In this document: positions 26,601 to 33,663 of the stretch, in pieces
How positions within the stretch are numbered: position 1 is the stretch's first letter
Layout: each line of letters opens with the position of its first letter
Assembly: GCF_907163085.1 (NCBI RefSeq)
Contig: NZ_CAJQTX010000001.1
Span: 389,001-453,000, forward strand
DNA length: 64,000 nt
Origin: Candidatus Accumulibacter sp. ACC003
GTDB taxonomy: Bacteria > Pseudomonadota > Gammaproteobacteria > Burkholderiales > Rhodocyclaceae
Direction of reading: 5' to 3'
Program-made: the position numbers and the translations under genes
Notes under the pieces: model-generated
What the model saw: only the letters and a program-made list of their open reading frames with translations
Database searches by the model: none
What the model was told of the DNA's origin: nothing

Positions 26601-28240
26601 GCGAGCAGGCGTTGCCCCATGCCGGCCCATTGCGAACCATTGCCGGTATAGATGAACGCGGCTCCGCGCGGCGCCGGCAGCGCACTACCACTGGCGACGG
26701 CGCCGCCGTCAACGCGGCCATCGGCAAAGTCGAGCAGTGCCTTGGCGACGGTCGCGCGGTCTTGCGCGAAGACGATCGCCCGCTGCTCGTGCCAGTCGCG
26801 CCGGAAAGCCGCGGCATGCGCGATGTCGTACAGCGTGGCAGCGCTGGTCTCGCCCAGGAAGCCGGCCAGGTCGCTGGCAGCTGCGGCCAGGGCGACGCTG
26901 TCGCGCGCCGAGACGATGATCGGCAGCAGGCTGGCTAGCGGTGCCAACGGCGCCGCGCGCAGCGGCTCGCTTTCGACGATGACGTGCGCGTTGGAGCCAC
27001 CGAAGCCGAAAGAGTTGACGCCGACAATCAGCGTGCCGCTCTTCTTCAGCGGCAGCGGCTCGGTGACGACCTTCAGGTTCCATTCGGCGAGCTTGATGTG
27101 TGGATTGGGCGTGCGTACGCCGATCGTTGCCGGCACCAGCCGGTGCTTCAGGCAGTGCAGGGCCTTGAGCAGGCCGGCGACTCCCGAGGCCGTTTCGAGG
27201 TGGCCGAGATTGCTTTTCACCGAGCCGATCGGCAGCGGCTGGCCGGCCGGCCGGCGTTTGCCGAGCGCGTTGCCGATGGCCAGTGTTTCGATCGGGTCGC
27301 CGACGGCCGTGCCGGTGCCGTGTGCCTCGAGGTAGTCGATGGCCGCGGGGTCGATGCCGGCTTGCGCGTAAGTCTCTTCAAGAAGGGCGGCTTGCGCCTG
27401 TGGACTCGGTACCGTCAGGCCCGATTTGCGGCCGTCGGTATTGACCGCCGAGGCGACGACCACAGCGACGATCGGGTCGCCGTCGATCAGCGCCTGATCG
27501 TAATCCTTGAGGACGAAGATGCCGCCGCCCTCGGAGCGGACGTAGCCGTCACCGGCGGCGTCAAAGACATTACAGCGGCCGCGCCGGGAGAGCATCGACG
27601 CTTTGGCAAAGACCAGGAATCCATACGGATGCAGATGCAGGCTGATGCCGCCGGCCAGTGCGTGCGTGCTTTCGCCCGAGACGATCGAGCGACACGCCTG
27701 GTGAAAGGCGACCAGCGATGACGAACACGCGGTATCGATGGCCATGCTCGGGCCGCGCAGGTCGAGGACGTACGAGATGCGGTTGGCAGCGATGCTCGCC
27801 GTGTTGCCGGTAGCGGTCGTCGAATCGATCACCCCGAGGTCGTCGGCGAGGCGATACGAGTAGTCGGCACTGGCGATGCCGACGTAGACGCCACAGCGAC
27901 TGCCGCGCAAGGCCGATGGCCGGATGCCGGAGTTTTCCAGCGCTTCCCAGCTCATTTCGAGCAACAAGCGCTGCTGTGGGTCCATCAGCGCGGCTTCACG
28001 CGGCGAGATGCCGAAGAAGGCGGCGTCAAAGGTGGCGACTTCGCCGATCGATCCGGCGGCGAAGGTATAGCTGCTGCCGGGATGGTTTCGCCGCGGATGG
28101 AGGAAAGCGTCGTGCGCCCAGCGCTGCGGGTCGACTTCGGTCACCAGATCTCTGCCGTCCAGCAGATCCTGCCAATACTGGCTGCTACTTGTTCCCGGCA
28201 TCCTGAAGGAATAGCCGATGATGGCCACGCGCCCTGTCAT
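20603..28240 (-). CDS. wcbR: Highly reducing type I PKS, WcbR-like, no thioesterase
   Basis: 2,545 residues from the ATG at 28240 (GGAGAG upstream). Domains: KS 4-425 (C172 in DTACSSS, H307 in EAHGTGT, H347 in SNLGH); AT about 525-870 (S619 in GHSVG, with YAFH at 721 suggesting malonyl-CoA); DH about 890-1165 (H921, D1085); a methyltransferase-like region about 1220-1565 with a degraded SAM motif (RIVEISEGAPS); ER about 1790-2112 (HGAAGGVG); KR about 2130-2370 (VTGGLQGFG, S2271/S2272, Y2285, N2289); ACP with phosphopantetheine S2449 (MGLDSL). No releasing domain is present; release by the adjacent oxoamine synthase is inferred. It matches capsule-locus WcbR in size and context. Confidence 0.92.
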   Translation of the reverse strand: MTGRVAIIGYSFRMPGTSSSQYWQDLLDGRDLVTEVDPQRWAHDAFLHPRRNHPGSSYTFAAGSIGEVATFDAAFFGISPREAALMDPQQRLLLEMSWEALENSGIRPSALRGSRCGVYVGIASADYSYRLADDLGVIDSTTATGNTASIAANRISYVLDLRGPSMAIDTACSSSLVAFHQACRSIVSGESTHALAGGISLHLHPYGFLVFAKASMLSRRGRCNVFDAAGDGYVRSEGGGIFVLKDYDQALIDGDPIVAVVVASAVNTDGRKSGLTVPSPQAQAALLEETYAQAGIDPAAIDYLEAHGTGTAVGDPIETLAIGNALGKRRPAGQPLPIGSVKSNLGHLETASGVAGLLKALHCLKHRLVPATIGVRTPNPHIKLAEWNLKVVTEPLPLKKSGTLIVGVNSFGFGGSNAHVIVESEPLRAAPLAPLASLLPIIVSARDSVALAAAASDLAGFLGETSAATLYDIAHAAAFRRDWHEQRAIVFAQDRATVAKALLDFADGRVDGGAVASGSALPAPRGAAFIYTGNGSQWAGMGQRLLAEEPVFRAAIREVDALFGCYADYSLEDELAGRNGEARYQRTEFAQPALFAMQVGITRMLAQRGVTPVLVAGHSVGEVAAAWASGALSLAQAVEVVHHRSRLQETTRGQGQMTAVALEQQAARRLLAELGLDAVLAVAGINSARGVTIAGDVQHLVVLESALARSAVFHKRLDLDYAFHSPAMDGIEVALKEALAALQPSETLVPFCSTVTGETLPGRQLDAAYWWHNIRQPVQFEAAVQAILDDGINVFVEIGPSPILRGYLNDGLKARAIDGRVIATALRDDDSPQRIWSAASQAVIAGASHDWQQFFPQAAGFVELPNYPWQRERHWHPVTAESAGLLYRHKLHPLLGYALQQHELTWENQLDTRLYPVLADHVVGEATIFPGAGFAELALAAALLWQADDLTAIEDLEIRTPLLIEDERSTIIRSTIDADDGGVTIASREQLGNDPWTVHCTARVRCEADDSLLSEKAPALPTRDPDFDHASHAALTQAAGLAYGAAFQCIEHGWVQGNAVLAVYRIPSSIDLELEQTHLHPALLDCAFQLVFQLLKDAIGEHRGLAFVPVRMGRIAFRRGMGRPSLARARLLKHGSRSLRADFAIFAADGRTIAVVKDVLFRSVRLSRNAADQLRCLAYHGTPRPHPLTPHGKPGIAFDGVRSALAELTRRAALKGTHRRYSEEVDPLLDTLCSRFTRQALLELSADGQSLSAQAIAACQSNASEAFLARLLSLAEDDQSLLRTADGWEIVPDARDQSSAQDIWNSLLADDPDYFQIVHSVGRIGMHLAPLLTGAATLSEICPQESSRATLLRQVLGSSGKEKLGRALRVLIGRGLKDLPEGRRLRIVEISEGAPSFAMDACIALDFNRGDYCFASTSPATLDEERDRLRECSPEITTQLIGGPPEAISTNSTHSANGTGCALAIVVLDFATLEKTLQALDHARRCLAAGASLIVVGQHPSRWIDFVFGARQDGWSRSDGGDWRSTQRPSFFWQQQLEQSGFARCELFEFSPDTLSGPYLLLAQLAEEHGTAHNAPRVALRSWVLLADQVGFSAKLSDQLARKLQARGDLVIQASTGDTTKIASLLAETTGNYGELDGIVYLAGLVAEPSSMPAVDLVEQQVARCATAASIFQACAQAKTSSTCWLITANAGSHLLPGRHASDTADAALWGFGRTMLNEVDGCAIRLIDLETPLAIETAATALDKEFEQPDGENEVLLTASGERYALRLRVEERPDALLPAPIDAPTVSLGFEFPGQLRNLRWQAQPRRDLDPEQIEVEVQATGLNFRDVMYALGLLADEAIENGFAGPTLGFEFAGTVSRNGREGSAFSVGDQVVGFGPSSFGNRVVTQASAIAHIPPGISFEAAATIPSTFFTVYYALHHLARLQPGEKVLIHGAAGGVGIAAVQVAKWLGAEIYATAGSDEKRDFLRLLGVDHIFDSRSLAFADQIMAQTAGQGLDVVLNSLAGEAINRNFQVLKPFGRFLELGKRDFYENTRIGLRPFRNNISYFGIDADQLMLVHPELTRRLFAEIMELFADGVFHPLPYQSFEADDIVDAFRYMQQARQIGKIVITYRHGINRVHAPEAPTRQRLQLAADASYLVTGGLQGFGLRTAEWLASKGARQLILISRSGPESDEARQAIERLEKQGVRVYAAACDVTDRAALAALLAETAGTLPPLKGIVHAATVIDDGLVANLDGERIRRVLEPKALGARHLHELTRDHGLDLFILFSSATTVFGNPGQASYVAANTALEALAAYRRSIGLCATCIGWGPIDDVGFLARNEAIKEALQNRMGGAALHSAVALEALEEMLLADRSGLAVLDFDWNALSRLLPTANSPKFQELVWHAEGSDAQEDQSEDIQRLLTELSDEQLLAAFIDILRGEIGEILRVAADKIDANRSLYDMGLDSLMGVELMIALEARFGIRLPVMAISQSPTIAKLAARVIQQLRGTGEDLDSDDGAARLAQQVEQVARQQGADASPELLASVAQDVRASHRAAPAPEII

Positions 28241-28737
28241 GCTTGTTCGTCTCTCCGTTGCTATCGGGGTCGCTCCTGACGAGCGCATTGATCGGTCCTG
28301 GAAACTCGGGTCTAGCCGTTCATCGCCTGCTCACGCTGGCACGGCCAATAGGGTCAGGGACGAGCTGATCGACAGCCTCGTCGACCGTGGCGCCGCATCG
28401 TCGGCTGACGATGGCGTGGTAATGCAGGGTCTTGGTGTGGCGGCTGCGTTCGCGGCTATGGCTGGCTGCGGATGCCGCGCCGAAGTTGCCCGAACGCCCA
28501 CCGTTGCGGCGGGTGTGGCGATTGCTGTCGTCGTCGTTCGTTCACCGGCGGCGAGCATGGCCAGGTTCCGTTTCGGAAGTTCCTGTCGCACGACGCTGGG
28601 TCAGCAGTCGGCAAGTTGCTGCCGTCACCGCTGGGCGTCGTTGCTGACTGTTACTTGCCGATTTACTGCCACCAGCGGAGACGAAAGCTAACGACAATTG
28701 GCAAATCCTTGCCGGCTCCGGCTGGAGGCGTGGTTGT
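28241..28737. other. Intergenic region upstream of the PKS operon
   Basis: About 500 bp between the tRNA-His 3' end and the PKS start. No supported gene: the open frames are alanine/threonine- or arginine-rich without motifs. No clear sigma-70 promoter or U-tract terminator was found, so it is not visible whether PKS transcription is independent of the upstream tRNA promoter. Confidence 0.5.
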
Positions 28738-28814
28738 TGGGGCGATGTACGGGGCTCGAACCCGTGACAACTGGAATCACAATCCAGTACTCTACCAACT
28801 GAGCTAACACCGCC
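28738..28814 (-). tRNA. tRNA-His (GTG)
   Basis: The cloverleaf folds with an anticodon arm CTGGA-TTGTGAT-TCCAG and a TTCGAGC T-loop. The acceptor has eight pairs because an encoded G at -1 pairs with C73, the tRNA-His identity element. CCA is encoded. Confidence 0.96.
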
Positions 28815-28821
28815 ATTGATC

Positions 28822-28898
28822 TGGCGCGCCCGGCGAGACTCGAACTCACGACCCCCGGCTTAGAAGGCCGGTGCTCTATCCGGTTGAGCTACGGGCGC
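28822..28898 (-). tRNA. tRNA-Arg (TCT)
   Basis: 77 nt including encoded CCA. The anticodon arm is CCGGC-CTTCTAA-GCCGG, the T-loop is TTCGAGT, and the GCGCCCG acceptor pairs with CGGGCGC. It is the second tRNA of the Pro-Arg-His cluster. Confidence 0.96.
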
Positions 28899-28957
28899 AA
28901 GTGCGAGATTTCCTGGGCAGGAAGTCCCGCGAGTACGGCCATTTTAACTTGTGCAAC

Positions 28958-29034
28958 TGGTCGGGGCGGTGGGATTCGAACTCACGACCCTCTGCTCCCA
29001 AAGCAGATGCGCTACCAGGCTGCGCTACGCCCCG
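28958..29034 (-). tRNA. tRNA-Pro (TGG)
   Basis: 77 nt including encoded CCA. The anticodon stem CTGCT pairs with AGCAG around TTTGGG, which holds TGG. The CGGGGCG acceptor pairs with CGCCCCG. It is the first gene of the cluster, directly after a strong promoter. Confidence 0.96.
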
Positions 29035-29045
29035 AGAAAGCGCGC

Positions 29046-29074
29046 ATTCTACAAGCTGAGATGGCGGTGGTCAA
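29046..29074 (-). promoter_or_regulatory. Sigma-70 promoter of the Pro-Arg-His tRNA cluster
   Basis: Reading leftwards, TTGACC (29074-29069) and TAGAAT (29051-29046) are separated by exactly 17 bp. The -10 box ends 11 bp before tRNA-Pro. Confidence 0.85.
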
Positions 29075-29230
29075 TGACGTAGGTGGTGATTTTGTGAGCT
29101 TTGTAATTGGCGCTGCGCGGGCGATCACAGCAGCTGTCCGCGCGTCTGCGCGCAAGCTCGTCTGGCAAAGTGTTTGGCCGGTGCTCGCCGGCTCGCCACG
29201 GGAGCCGCATCGAGTCGCTGGCGCAGTGTC

Positions 29231-29236
29231 TATAAT
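29231..29236 (+). promoter_or_regulatory. -10 box TATAAT upstream of the MpaB-like gene
   Basis: A consensus TATAAT lies 30 bp before the ATG. No good -35 hexamer is found at 16-18 bp upstream, so the promoter is only partly supported. Confidence 0.4.
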
Positions 29237-29266
29237 GCCGTCAAGCGAAGCCGCGAGGCGAAAGTC

Positions 29267-30169
29267 ATGGCCCAAATTACAGCAGCCGATCCGAGACGCG
29301 ATTGCCAGCAGATTGCCTGTCATCTGGCGACCATTGCTTTCCCATGGGATACGACGCGAGCGCTCGAACTGGCGCTGTTCCGCACTTTTGCGGCGGCACG
29401 CATCGGCGGCCTGTTGCACGGCACGGGTGAATTCGAGGCGCGTGCGCAGAAGCGCTACGACGATACCGATCTGTTGGTGAGTGAAATCATCGAACATGGT
29501 TTCGATAGCCCGCGCGGGTCGCGAGCGATCGCGCGCATCAATGCTTTGCATGGACGTTTCCGGATTGCCAACGACGATTTCCTTTACGTGCTGTCAAGCT
29601 TTGTTTTTGAACCGATTCGCTGGAATCAACGTTTTGGCTGGCGGCTGATGAGCGAAGTGGAAACGCAGGCCTGGTTCTGGTTCTGGAGGCAGGTCGGCGA
29701 ACGCTTGCTGATCCGGGATATCCCGGAGGACTATGGAGAATTCGAGCGCTATAGTCGCCGCTACGAAGCGCGCAATTTCCGTTGTACGCCGGCCAGTCGC
29801 AAGGTCGCCCTGGCGACCCGTGAACTCTTTGCCGCCTGGTTCCCGGCGTTGCTGCGGCCGCTTGTCCGCCGCAGTATTCATGCTTTGCTCGATCCACCGC
29901 TGCTGGCCGCATTCGATTTGCGCCCGCCGCCGTCCTGGCTGGCGTGGCTGGTGGCCACAGCGCTGCGCACACGCGCCAGGCTGTTACGCTGGCTGCCACC
30001 GCGCCAGCGGCCGAAGCGGCGAACGCAAATTCCGCGAGCCGATTATCCCGGGGGCTATTGCATCGAATCGCTGGGTCCGCCGGCCGCTGGCCGGGCAGGC
30101 GAGGCGGCGGCGACGCGCTGCCCATTCTCCGGTCAGGCCAGAACAGCCGACAGCGGCGAAGACGCCTGA
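29267..30169 (+). CDS. Oxygenase MpaB-like family (DUF2236) protein
   Basis: 300 residues. The pattern WDTTRALELALFRTFA...GGLLHGTGEFEARAQKRYDDT, ALHGRFRIANDDFLYVLSSFVFEP and WFWFWRQVGERLLIRDIP matches the DUF2236/MpaB group of predicted haem- or metal-dependent oxygenases. The ATG at 29267 is preferred over upstream in-frame starts because GAGG lies eight bases before it. The C-terminus is arginine/proline rich. A small ABM-type monooxygenase gene follows 53 bp downstream on the same strand, so the two may share a pathway. The substrate is unknown. Confidence 0.75.
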   Translation: MAQITAADPRRDCQQIACHLATIAFPWDTTRALELALFRTFAAARIGGLLHGTGEFEARAQKRYDDTDLLVSEIIEHGFDSPRGSRAIARINALHGRFRIANDDFLYVLSSFVFEPIRWNQRFGWRLMSEVETQAWFWFWRQVGERLLIRDIPEDYGEFERYSRRYEARNFRCTPASRKVALATRELFAAWFPALLRPLVRRSIHALLDPPLLAAFDLRPPPSWLAWLVATALRTRARLLRWLPPRQRPKRRTQIPRADYPGGYCIESLGPPAAGRAGEAAATRCPFSGQARTADSGEDA

Positions 30170-30222
30170 TCGGGCGGCTGGTCTTGGCCGCTCGTGACAA
30201 TCGTGGCAAGGAGGAGAAGACG

Positions 30223-30510
30223 ATGATCAGAATCATGGCCCGGCTGACGGCTCGGGCAGGTAGTGAGGCGGCGCTGCGCCTGGTGCTGCAGGAGCTGTGC
30301 GGTCCGAGTCGTGGCGAAGCCGGCTGCCTGAGCTACGAGTTGTTCCACAATCAGGACGATGCGCGCGAATTCGTGACGCTCGAGCGCTGGGCCGATCAGG
30401 CGGCCGCCGACGCGCATCTGGCGACGCCGCACGTCGCGCGGGCGATCGCGCAGGCTGGCGAGCTGCTGGCGCAACAGCCCTTGATCCATCGCTTCAGGCA
30501 AGTCACCTGA
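30223..30510 (+). CDS. ABM-domain (antibiotic biosynthesis monooxygenase-like) protein
   Basis: 95 residues, the usual size for this dimeric ferredoxin-like alpha+beta fold. It begins MIRIMARLTARAGSEAALR and continues with GCLSYELFHNQDD...FVTLERWADQAAADAHLATPHV, the standard ABM pattern (YgiN/LsrG-like). Members oxidise quinols or act as small degradative enzymes without an external cofactor. An AAGGAGGAG ribosome site precedes the ATG. It is close behind the MpaB-like gene and probably co-transcribed. Confidence 0.82.
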   Translation: MIRIMARLTARAGSEAALRLVLQELCGPSRGEAGCLSYELFHNQDDAREFVTLERWADQAAADAHLATPHVARAIAQAGELLAQQPLIHRFRQVT

Positions 30511-30844
30511 GCTGCCAGCGCGCGAGCCGCGGGCGCCGGTGATGCGTGAGCCGTCTGCGTGGCTGCGAATGGCGCTCGGCGTCAATCCTGGTGGCCAGAG
30601 CTCGTGGTCTGCATCGCGGCGCGCACGGTAGCGGCGGTCAATATGTCAATGGATTGGGTAATGGTGGACGTGGCGGGGGCCATTGCCGCCATGACCTTGA
30701 CCATAATTGCCGGCTGCGGTATACGCCTTAATAAGCCGCGACTGATGGGCGCCAGCGGTAACCGGCGAGCCTCCTGGCTCACTCGGCGAATCGACGAATC
30801 GGCGCTCGGCCTCGCATCGATCGAGAAGACTTATGGGAGCGAAG
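30511..30844. other. Intergenic region upstream of ETF-QO
   Basis: No supported gene. It holds the sigma-70 promoter listed at 30697-30725. The open frame crossing the region (30559-30855) has no recognisable domain and overlaps the next start. Confidence 0.55.
30697..30725 (+). promoter_or_regulatory. Sigma-70 promoter of ETF-QO
   Basis: TTGACC (30697-30702) and TATACG (30720-30725) are separated by 17 bp, about 120 bp before the ETF-QO start. Confidence 0.65.
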
Positions 30845-32485
30845 ATGGAACGTGAAGCGATGCCCTACGACGTGGTGATTGTCGGAGCGGGCCCGGCGGG
30901 TTTGAGCGCGGCGATTCGCCTGAAGCAGCTGAACGCCGAGCTATCGGTGATGGTGCTGGAGAAAGGTTCCGAGGTCGGTGCGCACATCCTGTCCGGCGCC
31001 TTGTTCGAGACGCGGGCGCTCGACGAGCTGTTGCCCGACTGGCAGACCTCGGGAGCGCCGGTACAGACGCCGGTCAGCGAAGATCAGGTCTATCTTTATC
31101 GCAGCCAGAGCAAGGCGGTCAGGTTGCCGGCATTTGCCGTACCGGCGCCGATGCACAATACGGGCAACTACGTCATCAGTCTGGGTAGCCTCTGTCGCTG
31201 GCTGGGCGAGCAGGCGGAAGCGCTCGGCGTCGAGATCTTTCCGGGATTCGCCGCCACCGAGCTGCTCTACAACGACGATGCTTCGGTGAAGGGCGTGGCG
31301 ACCGGTGACCTGGGACGCGACAAGAAAGGCGAGCCCAAGGACAGTTTTCAGCCTGGCCTCGAGTTGCACGCCAAGTACACGCTGTTTGCCGAGGGTGCGC
31401 GCGGCCAACTCGGCAAGGAACTGATCGCCAGATACGACCTGGCCAACGGCGCAACAGCCCAGCACTATGGCATCGGGATCAAGGAGTTGTGGCAGATCGA
31501 TCCGGCCAAGCACCAGCCCGGTCTGGTCGCTCACGGCGCTGGCTGGCCGCTCAGCGAGCATGGCGCGACCGGCGGTTCCTTTCTCTATCATCTCGAAGAC
31601 AATCAGGTTGCCGTGGGTCTGATCGCCGATCTCAACTACGCCAATCCCTACCTCTCTCCCTTCGAAGAGTTCCAGCGCTTCAAATCGCAGCTCGAGATCA
31701 GCAAGTATCTGGAAGGTGGCAAACGCCTGTGCTACGGCGCGCGAGCGATTACCAAGGGTGGCCTGAACAGCCTGCCGAAGCAGACTTTCCCGGGTGGGTT
31801 GCTGCTTGGCTGCGACGCCGGCACGCTGAACTTTGCCAAGATCAAGGGCATCCACACGGCGATGAAGTCGGGGATGCTCGCTGCCGAAACGGTCAACGCC
31901 GCTTTGCAAGCCGGTGACGAAGGGCGCGCCGATTTGCTCGCTTATGACGATGCCTTCAAGGCTTCGTGGCTGTACACGGAACTCCATCTGGCACGCAATT
32001 TCGGACCGGCGCTGCACAAGTACGGCACCTTCATGGGCGGCGCATTCAACTGGATTCAGCAAAACCTGTTCGCTGGTCGGATGTTCTTCACGCTCAAGGA
32101 CGAAACCAGCGACCACCAGCAACTGCAGCCGGCTGCCAACTTCCAACCGATCGAGTACGCTCGACCCGACTGTATCCTGAGTTTCGATCGGCTGTCGTCG
32201 GTATTCATCTCGAATACGGCGCACGAAGAAGAGCAGCCCGTTCATCTGCAGTTGCTCGACAGCAGCAAGGCGATCAGCGTCAACTTCAATGAGTACGCAT
32301 CGCCCGAGCAACGCTACTGCCCGGCGGGGGTGTACGAGATCGTCGAAGAGGCCGCTGGTCCGCGCCTGCAGATCAATGCGGCGAACTGCGTGCACTGCAA
32401 GACCTGCGACATCAAGGACCCGACGCAAAACATTCGCTGGGTGGCACCCGAGGGCGGTGGCGGGCCGAACTATCCGAATATGTGA
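30845..32485 (+). CDS. Electron transfer flavoprotein-ubiquinone oxidoreductase
   Basis: 546 residues, family-typical. An N-terminal FAD-binding motif (VVIVGAGPAGLSAAIRL), the GATGGSF and CDAGTLNF segments, and a C-terminal 4Fe-4S site (CPAG, CVHCKTCDIKDP, ending GGGPNYPNM) identify ETF-QO. It is a monotopic inner-membrane protein that passes electrons from reduced ETF (fatty acid and amino acid oxidation) to ubiquinone. ATG 30845 (MEREAMPYD) is preferred because GGGAG lies just before it; ATG 30833 would add four residues. No etfAB is adjacent. Confidence 0.95.
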   Translation: MEREAMPYDVVIVGAGPAGLSAAIRLKQLNAELSVMVLEKGSEVGAHILSGALFETRALDELLPDWQTSGAPVQTPVSEDQVYLYRSQSKAVRLPAFAVPAPMHNTGNYVISLGSLCRWLGEQAEALGVEIFPGFAATELLYNDDASVKGVATGDLGRDKKGEPKDSFQPGLELHAKYTLFAEGARGQLGKELIARYDLANGATAQHYGIGIKELWQIDPAKHQPGLVAHGAGWPLSEHGATGGSFLYHLEDNQVAVGLIADLNYANPYLSPFEEFQRFKSQLEISKYLEGGKRLCYGARAITKGGLNSLPKQTFPGGLLLGCDAGTLNFAKIKGIHTAMKSGMLAAETVNAALQAGDEGRADLLAYDDAFKASWLYTELHLARNFGPALHKYGTFMGGAFNWIQQNLFAGRMFFTLKDETSDHQQLQPAANFQPIEYARPDCILSFDRLSSVFISNTAHEEEQPVHLQLLDSSKAISVNFNEYASPEQRYCPAGVYEIVEEAAGPRLQINAANCVHCKTCDIKDPTQNIRWVAPEGGGGPNYPNM

Positions 32486-32541
32486 ACGGCCGCTGCCTTG
32501 CACCACTGCCGGTCGGCCGCCGGGAACAGCGCCAGCGTCTG

Positions 32542-33663
32542 TTACATGCCTTGGCCGGCGTGCCTGGCGAGCGCCCACGCGACGTGTTCGCGGATCAGCG
32601 CCGACGAGTCGTTCTGGCGTGTTGCGAGCGCCGCGATGACGGCTGGCGAGCTGACCGCGTTACCGAGGGCGACGGCGATGTTGCGCAGCCAGCGTTGGTG
32701 CCCAATCCGCCGGATCGGGCTGCCCGCCAGGCGTGTGTTGAACTGCTCTTCGCTCCAGGCAAAGAGTTCCGCAAGTGGCGTCGCGTCGAGACCGTTACGG
32801 CCGGCAAAGTCGGCGTCGCCAAGCTGCCCGAAGCGGTTCCACGGGCAGCACAACTGGCAGTCGTCGCAGCCGTAGATGCGGTTGCCGATCAGCGGCCGCA
32901 GCGGCAGCGGGATGGCACCGTGCAACTCGATCGTCAGGTAGGAAATGCACAGGCGGGCGTCGACCTCGTAGGGTGCGACGATCGCCCCGGTCGGGCAGGC
33001 GTCGAGGCAGCGCCGGCAGTCACCGCAGTGCTCGGCGATCGGCGCGTCGGCTGGCAGCGGCAGATTGGTGTAGATCTCGCCAAGAAAATGCCAGGAGCCG
33101 CCGCGGGTCAGCGACAACGTATGCTTGCCGCGCCAGGCGATACCCGACTGGCGGGCAAATTCGGTCTCCATGACCGGCGCTGAATCGCTAAAGGCACGGT
33201 AGGAAAACGCGCCTGCCGCCGGCTCCAGCGCCGCCACTTCCAGAGCAACGCGGTCAGCGAGCTTCTGCAGCCGCTGGCGAACGGTCTTGTGGTAGTCGCG
33301 GCCAAGCGCGTAGCGCGAGACGTACGCCAACTCGCTGTCGGCAAGCACCTGCTCGGCGTCGGCGGCGTCGGGCCAGTAGGGCAGGCGCGCCGAAATGACC
33401 GTCAGCGTGCCGGGCAGCAGCCGCTCGGGCGCGGCGCGCAAGGACGCGTGTTTGGCCATATAATCCATCTCGCCGTGCCGCCCCAGCGCCAGCCAGCGCA
33501 GCAGCCACGGCGCCGCCGCTGCGACATCGGCGCAGGCGATGCCAATCGAGGCAAAGCCGAGTTCCCGTCCCCAGTCCTTGATCCTGCTCACTATATTGGC
33601 ATAATCGCCGTCGCCGCTGGCCGCGCGGCGGCCAGCACCTGTTTGGGAGTTCCTCTCTTGCAT
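32542..33663 (-). CDS. queG: Epoxyqueuosine reductase QueG
   Basis: 373 residues. QueG is a cobalamin- and 4Fe-4S-dependent enzyme that performs the last step of queuosine synthesis in tRNA. Two ferredoxin-type cysteine groups are visible (CGDCRRCLDACPTGAI and CDDCQLCCPWN), followed by a HEAT-like C-terminal region (IREHVAWALARHAGQGM). It is divergent to tsaE, as yjeS is next to yjeE in many proteobacteria. The ATG at 33663 overlaps the tsaE start; an internal GTG near 33593 is an alternative that would leave the tsaE promoter outside the coding region. Confidence 0.93.
   Translation of the reverse strand: MQERNSQTGAGRRAASGDGDYANIVSRIKDWGRELGFASIGIACADVAAAAPWLLRWLALGRHGEMDYMAKHASLRAAPERLLPGTLTVISARLPYWPDAADAEQVLADSELAYVSRYALGRDYHKTVRQRLQKLADRVALEVAALEPAAGAFSYRAFSDSAPVMETEFARQSGIAWRGKHTLSLTRGGSWHFLGEIYTNLPLPADAPIAEHCGDCRRCLDACPTGAIVAPYEVDARLCISYLTIELHGAIPLPLRPLIGNRIYGCDDCQLCCPWNRFGQLGDADFAGRNGLDATPLAELFAWSEEQFNTRLAGSPIRRIGHQRWLRNIAVALGNAVSSPAVIAALATRQNDSSALIREHVAWALARHAGQGM
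33578..33605 (+). promoter_or_regulatory. Putative sigma-70 promoter of tsaE
   Basis: TTGATC (33578-33583) and CATAAT (33600-33605) have a 16-bp spacer and lie about 50 bp before the TTG start of tsaE. The promoter lies inside queG if queG starts at 33663. Confidence 0.45.

Noticed and set aside
25244-26938. 564-codon open frame on the plus strand opposite the PKS
   Set aside because: Antisense to the AT and DH regions; composition is dominated by the shadow of the real gene.
28331-28591. 86-codon minus-strand frame upstream of the PKS
   Set aside because: Ala/Thr-rich, no ribosome site, no motif.
30941-32578. 545-codon minus-strand frame opposite ETF-QO
   Set aside because: ETF-QO motifs on the plus strand are unambiguous; the minus frame has no family signature.
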